A stretch of DNA of 64,000 nt from Solimonas variicoloris DSM 15731 (GTDB lineage Bacteria > Pseudomonadota > Gammaproteobacteria > Nevskiales > Nevskiaceae). Below are positions 23,160-32,196 of the stretch, piece by piece. Each line of letters opens with the position of its first letter. Position 1 is the stretch's first letter. Both the position numbers and the translations under genes were made by a program. The notes under the pieces were generated by a model. That model searched no databases, had not been told where the DNA came from, and worked only from the letters and a program-made list of their open reading frames with translations. The stretch is taken from NCBI RefSeq assembly GCF_000382285.1, contig NZ_KB907929.1, positions 62,001 through 126,000 of the forward strand, given 5' to 3'.

Positions 23160-24092
23160 TCAGGCGCCGCGCAGGCCGAGCAGCCCGCTCAGGGCGCCGC
23201 CGGCGGCCAGGCCCAGCGCCAGCAGCGCCAGCCCCTGCGCGCGCAGCCGCCGTGCCAGCACGTGTTCGTCCAGCGTCGAGAGGATGAAATCGCGGCCGTC
23301 CGGCGGCACGGCCAGCACGTGCAGCTCGGGGTGCAGGCTCTGCTCGAGGTGCTCGGCGCGCACCTGCTGCTGCGCGGCGCGGCGCGCCTGTTCCCATTCG
23401 GCGAAATCGACCTCGCCGTCGCCGTTGGCGTCGAAGCGGCGCAGCAGCTCGTGGCGGTCGGTTTTCCAGACGCGCAGCAGGTCGCGGACCTCGGCGGCTT
23501 CGTCGTATTGCTGCGCCGCCGACTGCGTGCGGAACCAGCCGTGCACGTACAGCGGATCGCCGATGCCGATCAGCTGCTCGCTGTAGCGGTAGTTGCCGCT
23601 GGTGAGCCACGGCGTGCGCGCCGGGATGCGCGCCGGCCGCCGCGAGTCGCCCTGCCAGCGCCGCGACAGGCTCGGCCAGGCGCGCGCGCGATGCGGATCG
23701 ACGATGCACTCGCCGCTGTCGTCGGCGAGCAGGAACAGCTCCTCCGAGCTGGCCTGCTCGATCACTTCCCAGTCGCTGCTGTGCCCGCTGCTGTCGTCCT
23801 CGGTGCGGCGGTATTCGATCCGGTAGCGCCACCACGCGCAGCGCACGCCGGACAGCGGCGAGACGATATCGGGGCCGGGCAGCAGCCGCGCGTAGCCGCG
23901 CAGCTCGACGTAGCCCTGCGCCGCCGAGCGGATGCGCGAGGTCGGCGTGTCTTCGAGGTGGCGGGCGCGACGCAGCCGCCGGAAGCCGCTCAGGAACGCC
24001 CCCGCCGAGAGCAGCGCCAGCAGCGTGCACATCAGCCAGAACGGCGCCGGCGGGGTGGCCGCCAGCTCACGGCCGAGTTCGAGCAGGGGCAC
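23160..24092 (-). CDS. GIDE-domain membrane protein with a single EF-hand
   Basis: A 310-residue protein with one N-terminal membrane segment (about 15-37) and one near the C-terminus (about 285-307). Between them lies a GIDE-like domain, named after a mitochondrial E3 ligase: TSRIRSAAQGYVELRGYAR, WWRYRIEYR and GDPLYVHGWFRT. An EF-hand-like loop, DANGDGEVDFAEW, is inserted about residue 220, so calcium binding is likely. The RING domain of eukaryotic GIDE is absent. It is immediately downstream of lemA (8 bases); LemA and GIDE-type proteins are often paired in bacteria. No reaction can be assigned. Confidence 0.75.
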   Translation of the reverse strand: MPLLELGRELAATPPAPFWLMCTLLALLSAGAFLSGFRRLRRARHLEDTPTSRIRSAAQGYVELRGYARLLPGPDIVSPLSGVRCAWWRYRIEYRRTEDDSSGHSSDWEVIEQASSEELFLLADDSGECIVDPHRARAWPSLSRRWQGDSRRPARIPARTPWLTSGNYRYSEQLIGIGDPLYVHGWFRTQSAAQQYDEAAEVRDLLRVWKTDRHELLRRFDANGDGEVDFAEWEQARRAAQQQVRAEHLEQSLHPELHVLAVPPDGRDFILSTLDEHVLARRLRAQGLALLALGLAAGGALSGLLGLRGA

Positions 24093-24100
24093 CGCGGCGG

Positions 24101-24673
24101 CTAGTTGCGGAACAGCGCGCGCAGATCGACGTCGCGGGTTTCGTCGGCGCTGAACTGCAGCAGCTCGGCCGGCTTGAAGCCGAACAGACGGGCGACCAGC
24201 ACGTCCGGGAACTGCTCGATGCGCACGTTGTTGAGATTGACGGCCTCGTTGTAGAACTCGCGGCGGTCGGCGATCGCGTTCTCGAGGCCGGTGATGCGGC
24301 CGAGCAGCTGCTGGATCGACTGGTTGGCTTTCAGTTCCGGATAGGCCTCGACGGTCGCCACCACGGTGCCGAGGCCGCCGCGCAGCAGGCTCTCCGCCTG
24401 GCCGACGCCCTTGACGTCGCCGGCCTCGCGCGCCTTCTGCGAGCCGGCGCGCGCCGCCATGATCTGCTCGAGCGCGGTCTTCTCGAACTGCATGTACTGG
24501 CGGCAGGTCTCGACCAGCTTCGGCAGCTCGTCGTGGCGCTGCTTGAGCAACACGTCGATGTTGCTCCAGGCCTTGCCGATGGCGTGCTTGAGGTTGACCA
24601 GGCCGTTGTAGACGATGATCGCGTAGGCGACCACCGCCAGGCCCGCGGCGAGCCAGATGAACGCAGTCAGCAT
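24101..24673 (-). CDS. lemA: LemA family protein
   Basis: A 190-residue protein with one N-terminal membrane helix (about residues 3-23) and a helical LemA domain: YNGLVNLKHAIGKAWSNIDV, LLKQRHDELPKLVETC and EFYNEAVNLNNVRIEQFPD are all conserved family segments. LemA proteins have a short periplasmic N-terminus and a cytoplasmic helical domain; the function is not settled. The start at 24673 is preceded by a GGGGGGAAC site and gives the usual short N-terminus before the helix. It is the first gene of a two-gene unit with the GIDE protein and is divergent from the lipoprotein hydrolase. Confidence 0.9.
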   Translation of the reverse strand: MLTAFIWLAAGLAVVAYAIIVYNGLVNLKHAIGKAWSNIDVLLKQRHDELPKLVETCRQYMQFEKTALEQIMAARAGSQKAREAGDVKGVGQAESLLRGGLGTVVATVEAYPELKANQSIQQLLGRITGLENAIADRREFYNEAVNLNNVRIEQFPDVLVARLFGFKPAELLQFSADETRDVDLRALFRN

Positions 24674-24767
24674 GTTCCCCCCACAGGAAGCGTGACTTGA
24701 AAGTGGTGCAGCGAATCGGGAGCGCACGTTACCATACGGACGAATCGTGACATCGATCGAAAACCCC

Positions 24768-25748
24768 ATGCTGCGAATCCTCGTGATGCTGTTGCTCGGC
24801 GCCGCCTCGCTGGCCGGGCTTGCCGGCTGTACCGGCCAGGAAGTCCTCAACGACATGACGACCCGGCGCGGCTATACGCTGACCGCCGACGTCCCGTACG
24901 ACCGCACCAACAATCTGACGCTCGACGTCTACATGCCCGATAGCGCGCAGAACGCGCCGGTCGTGGTGTTCTTCTACGGGCGTCGCTGGCAGCAGGGCGA
25001 CAAGTCCGACTACAAGTTCGTCGGCCAGGCGCTGGCCTCGCGCGGCTTCGTCGCGGTGGTTCCGAACGTGCGCCTGTATCCGCGCGTGCGCTTCCCGGAC
25101 TTCGTCGAGGACGGCGCGCGGGCCGTGAAGTGGGCGCGCGACAACGCCGCGCACTACGGCGGGCGCAGCGACAAGCTGTTCGTCATGGGCCACAACTCCG
25201 GCGGCCACATTGCGGCGATGCTGGCGCTCAACGAGGAATATCTGAAGGGCGTCGGCGGCTCGCGCAGCTGGCTGCGCGGCATGGTCGGTCTCGCCGGGCT
25301 CTACAACTTCATGCCGATCACCGCGCCGGACCTGCGCGACCTGTTCGGTCCGGTCGACCGCTTCCCGTACACGCAGCCGATCTTCTTCGTCGATGGCAGC
25401 AACCCGCCGCTGTTCCTCGTGCACGGCGAGGACGACCAGATCGTCGACGTCGCCAACACCCGCACGCTGGCGCAGGCGGTGACCAAGGCGGGCGGTCCGG
25501 TCGAGACGCTGATCTATCCGAAGATGTCGCACGACCTCATCATCAGCTCGTTCGCGTCGCTGCTGCGCGGCCGCTCCGACGTGCTCGACCAGGTCGAGGA
25601 TTTCATCCGGCGCAAGTCCGCCGGCCAGCCGACGCCGCAGGCCGGCAGTCTCAAGGCCGCGCCGCTGCAGCCGGACGCGGCGCCCGACACGCAGGGCGTG
25701 CCGTACTCGGATTCGATCGAAGCGGCGCCGCCGGTGCCGCTGCGGTGA
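24768..25748 (+). CDS. alpha/beta hydrolase lipoprotein
   Basis: A 326-residue protein starting with a lipoprotein signal (LAGLAGC, lipidated C21). The body is a carboxylesterase-type alpha/beta hydrolase: VVVFFYGRRWQQGDK occupies the oxyanion region, GHNSGGHIA holds the nucleophile S144, HGEDDQIV the acidic residue and MSHDL the catalytic His. It resembles BD-FAE and kynurenine formamidase-like esterases; the HGGxW consensus is altered to YGRRW, which makes substrate prediction unsafe. A Pro/Ala-rich tail of about 40 residues follows. A GTG at 24747 would add seven residues; the ATG at 24768 gives the better lipoprotein signal. Confidence 0.8.
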   Translation: MLRILVMLLLGAASLAGLAGCTGQEVLNDMTTRRGYTLTADVPYDRTNNLTLDVYMPDSAQNAPVVVFFYGRRWQQGDKSDYKFVGQALASRGFVAVVPNVRLYPRVRFPDFVEDGARAVKWARDNAAHYGGRSDKLFVMGHNSGGHIAAMLALNEEYLKGVGGSRSWLRGMVGLAGLYNFMPITAPDLRDLFGPVDRFPYTQPIFFVDGSNPPLFLVHGEDDQIVDVANTRTLAQAVTKAGGPVETLIYPKMSHDLIISSFASLLRGRSDVLDQVEDFIRRKSAGQPTPQAGSLKAAPLQPDAAPDTQGVPYSDSIEAAPPVPLR

Positions 25749-25755
25749 GCGGGCG

Positions 25756-26286
25756 ATGATCCGCCGCTACGGCGGTCTGGCGCCGACGCTCGGCGCGCGC
25801 GTCTACGTCGACGAGCAGGCCGCGGTGATCGGCGACGTCACGCTCGGCGACGACGTCTCGGTCTGGCCCTTCGTCGCCGCGCGCGGCGACGTCAACCGCA
25901 TCGTCGTCGGCGCCCGCTCCAATATCCAGGACAACAGCGTCCTGCACGTCACGCACGACGGCCCGTATTCGCCGGGCGGCGTGATGCTGACGATCGGCGA
26001 GGACGTCACCGTCGGTCACGGCGTGATCCTGCACGCCTGCACGATCGGCGACCGCTGCCTGATCGGCATGGGCGCGATCGTCATGGACCGCGTCGTCGTC
26101 GAGTCCGAGGTGCTGATCGCCGCCGGCAGCATGGTGCCGCCGGGCAAGCTGCTGCAGTCCGGCTGGCTGTACCGCGGCGCGCCGGCGCAGCCTGCGCGCG
26201 CGCTGACGCCCGAGGAGCGCGCCCACTTCCGCTATTCGGCCGAGCACTACGTGCGGCTCAAGAACCGCTATCTCGAAGCCGGCTAA
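25756..26286 (+). CDS. gamma carbonic anhydrase family protein
   Basis: A 176-residue left-handed beta-helix protein of hexapeptide repeats (IGDVTLGDDVSVWPFVAARGD, IGERxLIGMG-type turns). The three zinc-ligand histidines of the gamma-CA family fall in HVTHDG and VGHGVILHAC. E. coli homologues YrdA and PaaY are related; some hydrate CO2, others act as thioesterases, so activity is uncertain. It starts 7 bases after the hydrolase stop codon and is probably co-transcribed with it. Confidence 0.88.
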   Translation: MIRRYGGLAPTLGARVYVDEQAAVIGDVTLGDDVSVWPFVAARGDVNRIVVGARSNIQDNSVLHVTHDGPYSPGGVMLTIGEDVTVGHGVILHACTIGDRCLIGMGAIVMDRVVVESEVLIAAGSMVPPGKLLQSGWLYRGAPAQPARALTPEERAHFRYSAEHYVRLKNRYLEAG

Positions 26287-26345
26287 GGCCGGCGCGCCGC
26301 TCGCGTCGCTCGCCGCATTCCTCACAGCATCGCCCCCGTTCGGCG

Positions 26346-26351
26346 CTAAAA
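26346..26351 (+). promoter_or_regulatory. candidate -10 element of gpmA
   Basis: TAAAAT, five of six positions of the sigma70 -10 consensus, is the most AT-rich hexamer in the gap before gpmA. No convincing -35 was seen. Transcription from here would give a leader of about 145 bases that contains the hairpins noted separately. Confidence 0.35.
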
Positions 26352-26371
26352 TTGCCGGATCGCGGCGGAGG

Positions 26372-26438
26372 GTCTTCGCCGCGAAGACGAGCCCTGCCGT
26401 CCGGCGGGGTTCGCGCTTTCCGGCCGCAGAAGCCGGAA
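26372..26438 (+). other. three consecutive hairpins in the gpmA leader
   Basis: Three stems follow each other: gtcttcg/cgaagac (26372-26378 with 26382-26388), ccctgccg/cggcgggg (26392-26399 with 26402-26409, containing a T-G pair and a very tight loop), and ttccggc/gccggaa (26418-26424 with 26432-26438). None is followed by a T run. In a GC-rich genome some hairpins arise by chance, and no known riboswitch fold is recognised. Confidence 0.35.
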
Positions 26439-26502
26439 GCCGAGAGCCTGGATTGATCGCCACCTGTAGCTGCCGCGCGTGGCGCGGCGTTTGGAGCCTG
26501 AT

Positions 26503-27255
26503 GTGACCCGTAAACTCGTGCTGCTGCGCCACGGCCAGAGCCAGTGGAACCTCGACAACCGCTTCACCGGCTGGGTCGATGTCGATATCACCGAGGCCGG
26601 CCGCCAGGAAGCCGCCGCCGCCGGCCGGCTGATGCGCGAGGAGGGCCTGCTGTTCGACGTCGCCCACACCTCGGTGCTCAAGCGCGCGATCCGTACGCTC
26701 TACACCGCGCTCGACGAAATGGACCAGATGTGGATCCCGGTCGACAAGACCTGGCGCCTCAACGAGCGTCACTACGGCGCCCTGCAGGGTCTCGACAAGG
26801 CCGAGACCGCCGCCCAGCACGGCGAGGCGCAGGTCAAGATCTGGCGCCGCTCGTACGACATTCCGCCGCCGCCGATGGCCGACAATGACGGCGGCCACCC
26901 GAAGTTCGACCGCCGCTACGCCAAGCTCGACGAGCACGTGCTGCCGGCCACCGAGTCGCTGAAGACCACGCTCGAGCGCGTGCTGCCGTACTGGCACGAC
27001 GCCATCGCCCCGCAGCTCAAGAGCGGCCAGACGGTGCTGGTCACCGCGCACGGCAACTCGCTGCGCGCGCTCTACAAGTACCTCAACAACGTCTCCGACC
27101 ACGACATCCTCGAGCTGAACATCCCGACCGGCATTCCGCTGCTGTTCGAACTGCACGAGGACCTGCGCGTGAAGTCCTACCGCTACCTCGGCGATCCGGA
27201 AGCGGCGAAGAAGGCGGCCGAGGCGGTCGCCAACCAGGGCAAGACGCGCAGCTGA
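26503..27255 (+). CDS. gpmA: 2,3-bisphosphoglycerate-dependent phosphoglycerate mutase
   Basis: A 250-residue glycolytic enzyme interconverting 3- and 2-phosphoglycerate. The phosphohistidine is H10 in [10 protein letters not shown] and the second active-site His is H183 in [27 protein letters not shown] is the family signature. Its length equals E. coli GpmA. The GTG at 26503 is chosen because TTGGAG ends six bases upstream and the product then starts [11 protein letters not shown]; the ORF further upstream has no homology. A perfect-stem terminator follows the stop codon by about 30 bases. Confidence 0.94.
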   Translation: MTRKLVLLRHGQSQWNLDNRFTGWVDVDITEAGRQEAAAAGRLMREEGLLFDVAHTSVLKRAIRTLYTALDEMDQMWIPVDKTWRLNERHYGALQGLDKAETAAQHGEAQVKIWRRSYDIPPPPMADNDGGHPKFDRRYAKLDEHVLPATESLKTTLERVLPYWHDAIAPQLKSGQTVLVTAHGNSLRALYKYLNNVSDHDILELNIPTGIPLLFELHEDLRVKSYRYLGDPEAAKKAAEAVANQGKTRS

Positions 27256-27285
27256 GCGTCGCGCTCGCGCCGTGTGGCAAGCCAG

Positions 27286-27310
27286 GACCGGGCCTCGTGC
27301 CCGGTCTTTT
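27286..27310 (+). terminator. intrinsic terminator of gpmA
   Basis: A perfect 8-bp stem gaccgggc (27286-27293) and gcccggtc (27299-27306) encloses a ctcgt loop and is followed directly by TTTT. It lies 31 bases after the gpmA stop codon. Confidence 0.88.
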
Positions 27311-27499
27311 GGTTTCGGCGGCCGGCCACGAAGTTGCCGCGTCATGCGTCATGCGTCACCGCGGCATACGGCATCGCGTCATACGCATCGCGGCGCCGGG
27401 CCGCGCGCCGGCCGGCGCGAGGGGATGCGCACGCACGCGCTGGATCGGGTGCGGCGGGCAGGGCTATGATCGGGCCAGTCGCGGCTCCGGGGATGCGTT

Positions 27500-28798
27500 G
27501 TGCTGAAACGGCGAGTGATCGTGGCGGGCGGGGTGATCGTCGTGGTCGCGGGCGCGGCGCTCGCGCTGGCCTGGCGCCCGGCGCTCGCACCGATCGCGCC
27601 GCCGCCGGCCGCCTCGTTCGCCGCGCAGCAGATCGCCCGCGGCGCGGTGCTCGCCGGCGCCGGCTACTGCGCGACCTGCCATACCGCCAAGGGCGGCCAG
27701 CCCTACGCCGGCGGCTACGCGATGGAGACGCCGTTCGGCGTCATCCATTCGACCAACATCACGCCGGACGTCGCGACCGGCATCGGCGCCTGGTCCCAGG
27801 CCGCGTTCAACCGGGCGATGCGCGAGGGCGTGGCGCGCGACGGTTCGCACCTGTTCCCGGCGTTTCCGTACGAGCACTTCAGCCGGCTCAGCGACGACGA
27901 CCTTGTCGCGCTGTATGCGTACTTCATGACGCGTCCGCCGGTGCAGGCCGAGGCGCCGCGCAATACGCTGCCGTTCCCGCTCAACGTGCGCCTGCTGCAG
28001 GCCGGCTGGAAGCTGCTGTTCTTCCGTCCGCAGCGCGATGAGCCGCGCGCCGACCGCTCGGCGGAATGGAATCGCGGCGCCTATCTCGCCGAAGGTCTCG
28101 CGCACTGCGGCGCCTGCCATACGCCGCGCAACGCGCTCGGCGCCGAGCGGCGCGCGCAGGCCTATGCCGGCGCCGAGATCGACCACTGGATCGCGCCGCC
28201 GCTCGATGCCGCGAATCCGTCGCCGGTCGCCTGGGACGTCGATGAGCTCGTCGCCTATCTGTCGACCGGCGTGACCCGCTATCACGGCACCGTCGCCGGG
28301 CCGATGGCCGCGGTCACGCGCGGCATTGCGCAGCTGCCGGCCGAGGACATTCGCGCGATCGCCGTCTACTTCGCCGATCTCGCCGGCGCCGCGGCGCGCG
28401 CCGATGCGACGCCGGCGGCGGTCGCCACCGCGCTCGCGCGCGGCGCCGCCGGCAGCGGCCGCAGCGACGACGCGGCCGAGCCGCTCTACGCCGCCGCCTG
28501 CGCGTCCTGCCACTACAACGGCGCCGACGGCGTGAACCCGCTGCGGCCGGAGCTGGCGCTCGGCAGCGCCGTGCACCTCGACGATCCGACCAATCTGATT
28601 CAGGTGATCCTGTTCGGCCTCGACGCGCTCGACGGCGCGCCGGGCGTGGTGATGCCGGCATTCGGGCGCGGCCTGTCCGATGCCGACGTCGCGCGTCTCG
28701 CGGCGTATCTGCGGGCGACGCGCAGCGATCGGCCGCCGTGGCCGGATCTCGACAAGAAGGTCGCGCAGGTGCGCGCCACCGGCGCTAGCGCCGAATAG
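27500..28798 (+). CDS. triheme cytochrome c (dehydrogenase electron-transfer subunit)
   Basis: A 432-residue membrane-anchored protein: a hydrophobic segment at residues 6-25 and three c-type heme motifs, C57-x2-C60-H61, C203-x2-C206-H207 and C334-x2-C337-H338. This three-domain layout is that of cytochrome subunits of membrane-bound alcohol, gluconate or aldehyde dehydrogenases, which pass electrons to quinol oxidases or the respiratory chain. The start is a GTG at 27500 after a CCGGGGA stretch. The molybdenum hydroxylase genes follow within 30 bases, so it is the likely electron acceptor of that enzyme. Confidence 0.88.
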   Translation: MLKRRVIVAGGVIVVVAGAALALAWRPALAPIAPPPAASFAAQQIARGAVLAGAGYCATCHTAKGGQPYAGGYAMETPFGVIHSTNITPDVATGIGAWSQAAFNRAMREGVARDGSHLFPAFPYEHFSRLSDDDLVALYAYFMTRPPVQAEAPRNTLPFPLNVRLLQAGWKLLFFRPQRDEPRADRSAEWNRGAYLAEGLAHCGACHTPRNALGAERRAQAYAGAEIDHWIAPPLDAANPSPVAWDVDELVAYLSTGVTRYHGTVAGPMAAVTRGIAQLPAEDIRAIAVYFADLAGAAARADATPAAVATALARGAAGSGRSDDAAEPLYAAACASCHYNGADGVNPLRPELALGSAVHLDDPTNLIQVILFGLDALDGAPGVVMPAFGRGLSDADVARLAAYLRATRSDRPPWPDLDKKVAQVRATGASAE

Positions 28799-28827
28799 CG
28801 GCAGCAGGCTCTGTCAGGAAGAACGCG

Positions 28828-29313
28828 ATGACGATCCGCTTCACCATCAACGGACGCGCGGCGACGAGCGAGGCGGAAGGCGATACGCCGCTGCTCTGGA
28901 TCATCCGCGACGACCTCGGCCTGACCGGCACCAAGTACGGCTGCGGCATCGGCATGTGCGGCGCCTGTACCGTGCACGTCGGCGGCCGCGCGACGCGCGC
29001 CTGCATCACGCCGCTGGCGGCGGTCGACGGCGCCGCGGTGACGACGATCGAGGGCCTCGATCCGCAGGCCGCGCATCCGCTGCAGCGGGCCTGGCGCGAG
29101 CTGCAGGTGCCGCAGTGCGGCTACTGCCAGTCCGGCCAGATCATGCAGGCGGTGGCGCTGCTCCAGGATTTTCCGCAGCCAACCGATGCCGACATCGACG
29201 CGGTGATGGCCGGCTGCCTGTGCCGCTGCATGACCTACGTCCGCATCCGCGAGGCGATCAAGAAAGCCGCCGCGGCGATGGCGCCCGCGGCCGCGCCGGG
29301 AGCCTCGTCATGA
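28828..29313 (+). CDS. [2Fe-2S] small subunit of a molybdenum hydroxylase (IorA-like)
   Basis: A 161-residue iron-sulfur subunit of the xanthine dehydrogenase family. The N-terminal plant-type cluster ligands are in [13 protein letters not shown] with a further Cys in RAC about 12 residues on; the C-terminal helical cluster is CGYCQSGQ plus CLCRC. Two-cluster subunits of this length pair with IorB-type large subunits (isoquinoline 1-oxidoreductase and related aldehyde oxidoreductases). There is no FAD subunit gene, consistent with electron exit through the adjacent cytochrome. It overlaps the large-subunit gene by 4 bases. Confidence 0.92.
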   Translation: MTIRFTINGRAATSEAEGDTPLLWIIRDDLGLTGTKYGCGIGMCGACTVHVGGRATRACITPLAAVDGAAVTTIEGLDPQAAHPLQRAWRELQVPQCGYCQSGQIMQAVALLQDFPQPTDADIDAVMAGCLCRCMTYVRIREAIKKAAAAMAPAAAPGASS

Positions 29314-31613
29314 GCCGCGTGCAGGCGCTCGCCGAAGCCGGCCATCCGCTGTCGCGGCGCGGCTTCCTGGTTGCCGCGGCGGGCAGCGCGCTCGCCTTCG
29401 GCTTCACGCGGCTGGCCGGCGCGGCGATGGATCCGGCCATGCCCGGCAACACGCCGGCCGCGGCGCTCGGCCCCGAGTTCGCGCCCGGGCTGTGGTTCTC
29501 GATCGACAGCGAAGGCACCGTCAGCGTCAACATCATTCGCGCCGAGATGGGCCAGCACGTCGGCACCGCGCTGGCGCGCATCCTCGCCGACGAGCTCGAG
29601 GCCGATTGGGAACGGGTGCGCGTGATTTACGTCGACACCGATCCGAAGTGGGGCCTGATGGTGACCGGCGGCAGCTGGTCGGTGTGGCAGACGTTCCCGG
29701 TCTTCAGTCGCGCCGGCGCTGCCGGACGCCTCGCCCTGATCGAGGCCGGCGCCAGACTGCTCGGCGTGTCGCCGGCACAGTGCACGGCGCGCGCCGGCAA
29801 GGTCAGCGCCGGCAGCCGCTCGATCACCTACGGCGAGATCGCGCGGCGCGGCGGCCCGGCGCGCCGCTTCAGCGCCGAGGAACTCGATCGCCTGCCGCTC
29901 AAGCCGGTTTCCGAGCGACGGCTGATCGGGCGGCCGACGCAGGCGCTCGACATCGCGCGCAAGGTCGACGGCAGCGGCCTGTACGGCATCGACGCCAAGG
30001 TGCCCGGCATGGTCTACGCGCGGCCGAAGCTGCCGCCGACGCGCAACGGCGCGAAAGTCGTGTCGATCGACGATCATGCCGCGCGCGCGATCAAGGGCTA
30101 CCGGCAGTGCCTCGCGCTCGACGATCCGTCGGAGACGGTGACGGGCTGGGTGCTGGTGATCGCCGACAGCTATCCGGCGGCGCTGCGCGCGTCGCGGCTC
30201 GTGCAGGTGCAGTGGACGGCCGGGCCGGGCGCCGATGTCTCGGAGCCGCAGCTGCAGGATCACGCGCGGGCGCTGATCGATCGCGCCGACGCCGGCGTAC
30301 GGCTCGACGTCGGCAGCGAGGATCCCGCGCCGCTGTTCCAGTCCGCCGCCAGCATCGTCGAGCAGACCTACACGACCGCGACCGTGCTGCACTTCCAGCT
30401 CGAACCGGTCAACGCGCTGGCCTTCGAGAAGGACGGCGTGATGGAAATCCACACCGGCAACCAGTGGCAGTCGCTGATCCTGCCGACGCTGGCCAAGGCG
30501 CTGGGCCGTGCCGAGACCAGCATCGTGCTGCGCACCTATCTGCTCGGCGGCGGCTTCGGCCGGCGTCTGAACGGCGATTACGCGGTGCCGGCGGCGCTGG
30601 CCGCCAAGGCGCTCGGCGTGCCGGTCAAGCTGGTGCTGACGCGCGAGGACGACTGCCATTTCGATTCGGTGCGCTCGCCGTCGGTGCAGCGCCTGCGCAT
30701 GGCGTTCGGGGCCGACGGCGAGGTGCAGGCCATGGAGCACCACGCCTGCGCCGGCTGGCCGACGCAGGTGATGGCCGGCGCGCTGCTGGCCAAGGGCCTC
30801 GACGACGGCCGCTACGACCCGTTCGCGATCGCCGGCGCCGACCACTGGTACGACGTCGGTCGCCAGCTGGTGCGCGCGATTCCCAACGATCTGGCCAACC
30901 GCAGTTTCCGTCCGGGCTGGCTGCGCTCGGTCGGTCCGGGCTGGACCAACTGGGCCCTCGAAAGCTTCATGGACGAAGCCGCGCATCATGTGCGGCAGGA
31001 CCCGCTGGCGTTCCGCCTCCAGCGGCTCAGCGGCAAGGGCCGCAACGCCGGCAGCGCGCCCAGTGCGGTCGGCGGTGCGCTGCGCCAGGCCGAAGTCCTG
31101 CGCCGCGCCGCGCAGCGCGCCGGCTGGGGTAGCGCGCTGCCGAAGGACAGCGGCCTGGGCATCGGCACCAGCTTCGGCCAGGAGCGCGACATGCCGACCT
31201 GGGGCGCCTGCGTCGCGCGCGTGCGCGTCGATCGCGCCAGCGGCAAGGTCACGGTCGAGAAGCTGACGATCGTGGTCGACGCCGGCACCATCGTCGATCC
31301 GGACGGCGCGCTGGCACAGACGCAGGGCGCCGCGCTGTGGGGCCTGAGCATGGCCCTGCACGAAGGCACCGAGTTCGTGAACGGGCAGGTGCGCGACGTG
31401 AACCTCAACACCTATACGCCGCTGCGCATCAACCAGGTGCCGGAACTGGACATCAGCTTCGTCGACAGCGCCGAGGTGCCGGTCGGACTCGGCGAGCCGG
31501 CGACGACGATCGTCGCCCCGGCGATCGCCAACGCCATCTTCGCGGCCGTCGGCGTGCGCGTGCGCGATCTGCCGATCACCGCGGCGGCGGTGCGCGCGGC
31601 GCTGGCGACGTAG
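29310..31613 (+). CDS. molybdopterin-binding large subunit of a xanthine dehydrogenase-family oxidoreductase (IorB-like)
   Basis: A 767-residue catalytic subunit with a twin-arginine signal ([19 protein letters not shown]), so the complex is probably exported folded with its partner. The molybdenum-cofactor region includes [11 protein letters not shown] and the active-site Glu near the C-terminus in [15 protein letters not shown]. Architecture fits the IorB group (isoquinoline 1-oxidoreductase beta, nicotinate and aldehyde oxidoreductases); the actual substrate cannot be told. The operon is cytochrome c, [2Fe-2S] subunit, Mo subunit, ending at a strong bidirectional terminator. No chaperone or cofactor-maturation gene is adjacent. 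Confidence 0.9.
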   Translation: MSRVQALAEAGHPLSRRGFLVAAAGSALAFGFTRLAGAAMDPAMPGNTPAAALGPEFAPGLWFSIDSEGTVSVNIIRAEMGQHVGTALARILADELEADWERVRVIYVDTDPKWGLMVTGGSWSVWQTFPVFSRAGAAGRLALIEAGARLLGVSPAQCTARAGKVSAGSRSITYGEIARRGGPARRFSAEELDRLPLKPVSERRLIGRPTQALDIARKVDGSGLYGIDAKVPGMVYARPKLPPTRNGAKVVSIDDHAARAIKGYRQCLALDDPSETVTGWVLVIADSYPAALRASRLVQVQWTAGPGADVSEPQLQDHARALIDRADAGVRLDVGSEDPAPLFQSAASIVEQTYTTATVLHFQLEPVNALAFEKDGVMEIHTGNQWQSLILPTLAKALGRAETSIVLRTYLLGGGFGRRLNGDYAVPAALAAKALGVPVKLVLTREDDCHFDSVRSPSVQRLRMAFGADGEVQAMEHHACAGWPTQVMAGALLAKGLDDGRYDPFAIAGADHWYDVGRQLVRAIPNDLANRSFRPGWLRSVGPGWTNWALESFMDEAAHHVRQDPLAFRLQRLSGKGRNAGSAPSAVGGALRQAEVLRRAAQRAGWGSALPKDSGLGIGTSFGQERDMPTWGACVARVRVDRASGKVTVEKLTIVVDAGTIVDPDGALAQTQGAALWGLSMALHEGTEFVNGQVRDVNLNTYTPLRINQVPELDISFVDSAEVPVGLGEPATTIVAPAIANAIFAAVGVRVRDLPITAAAVRAALAT

Positions 31614-31628
31614 GGCGGCGATCAGGCC

Positions 31629-31660
31629 AAAAAAGAAGCCGGGCGATGCCCGGCTTCTTT
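31629..31660. terminator. bidirectional intrinsic terminator between iorB-like and nlpC/P60 genes
   Basis: A perfect 10-bp stem gaagccgggc (31635-31644) and gcccggcttc (31648-31657) with a GAT loop is flanked by A6 on the left and T3 on the right. It sits between convergent genes and can serve both strands; the longer U run is on the minus-strand transcript. Confidence 0.88.
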
Positions 31661-31674
31661 CGTTTCAGCTCACT

Positions 31675-32196
31675 TCACGGTTTCAGCACGCGGCGCACGG
31701 CGATCAGGCGCCGCTGCCAGGCCGCGTCGAGCGGCGCGACCACCACCTCGCCGGCGCTCGGCGAGGCGTGGACGATGTGCGTGCGGTCGAGCGCCAGCGC
31801 GACGTGCAGCTGGTGCGGCTGCCAGCGGTAGATCAGCAGATCGCCGGCCCGCGCCCGCGTGCGCGCCACCGGCACGCCGGTGTGCAGAAGCTCGCGCGCG
31901 GTGCGCGGCAAGGCGACGCCGGCGCTGGCGAAGATGCGCTGCATCAGGCCCGAGCAGTCGACCGCTTCATCGTCGTTGCGGCCGAAGCCGTACGCGGTGC
32001 CGAGCATCGCCAGCGCCTGGTCGTGGATCTGCGGCCACGCCGCAGCCTTCGCCGCTTTGGCATGCGCGCCGTGCGCCAGCGCCGCGAGCCCGAGCAGCAG
32101 CGCGATGACGTCGCCGGCGCCGCGGCGCAGACCGCGCCGGGCAGGCCCCGTGGCGGCGGCGCGGCGCCGCGCACGCATGCCGTCGCGCGCCCTCAC
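31675..32196 (-). CDS. NlpC/P60 family cysteine peptidase, exported
   Basis: A 173-residue protein with a basic N-terminus, a hydrophobic signal segment (VIALLLGLAALAHGAHA) and a C40 peptidase domain: nucleophile C81 in VDCSGLMQRIF, catalytic H131 in QLHVALALD, and a later polar residue near HASPSAGEV. Such enzymes cut peptidoglycan stem peptides. The start is either GTG at 32196, overlapping the receptor stop codon by four bases, or ATG at 32178; the longer form is listed. Translation is probably coupled to the TonB receptor gene upstream. Confidence 0.8.
   Translation of the reverse strand: MRARDGMRARRRAAATGPARRGLRRGAGDVIALLLGLAALAHGAHAKAAKAAAWPQIHDQALAMLGTAYGFGRNDDEAVDCSGLMQRIFASAGVALPRTARELLHTGVPVARTRARAGDLLIYRWQPHQLHVALALDRTHIVHASPSAGEVVVAPLDAAWQRRLIAVRRVLKP

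Noticed and set aside
27340-27400. Short repeated gcgtcatgcgtcatgcgtcac motifs before the cytochrome c gene
   Set aside because: Only a few imperfect units with no palindrome, gene or spacing regularity; not a CRISPR or clear operator.
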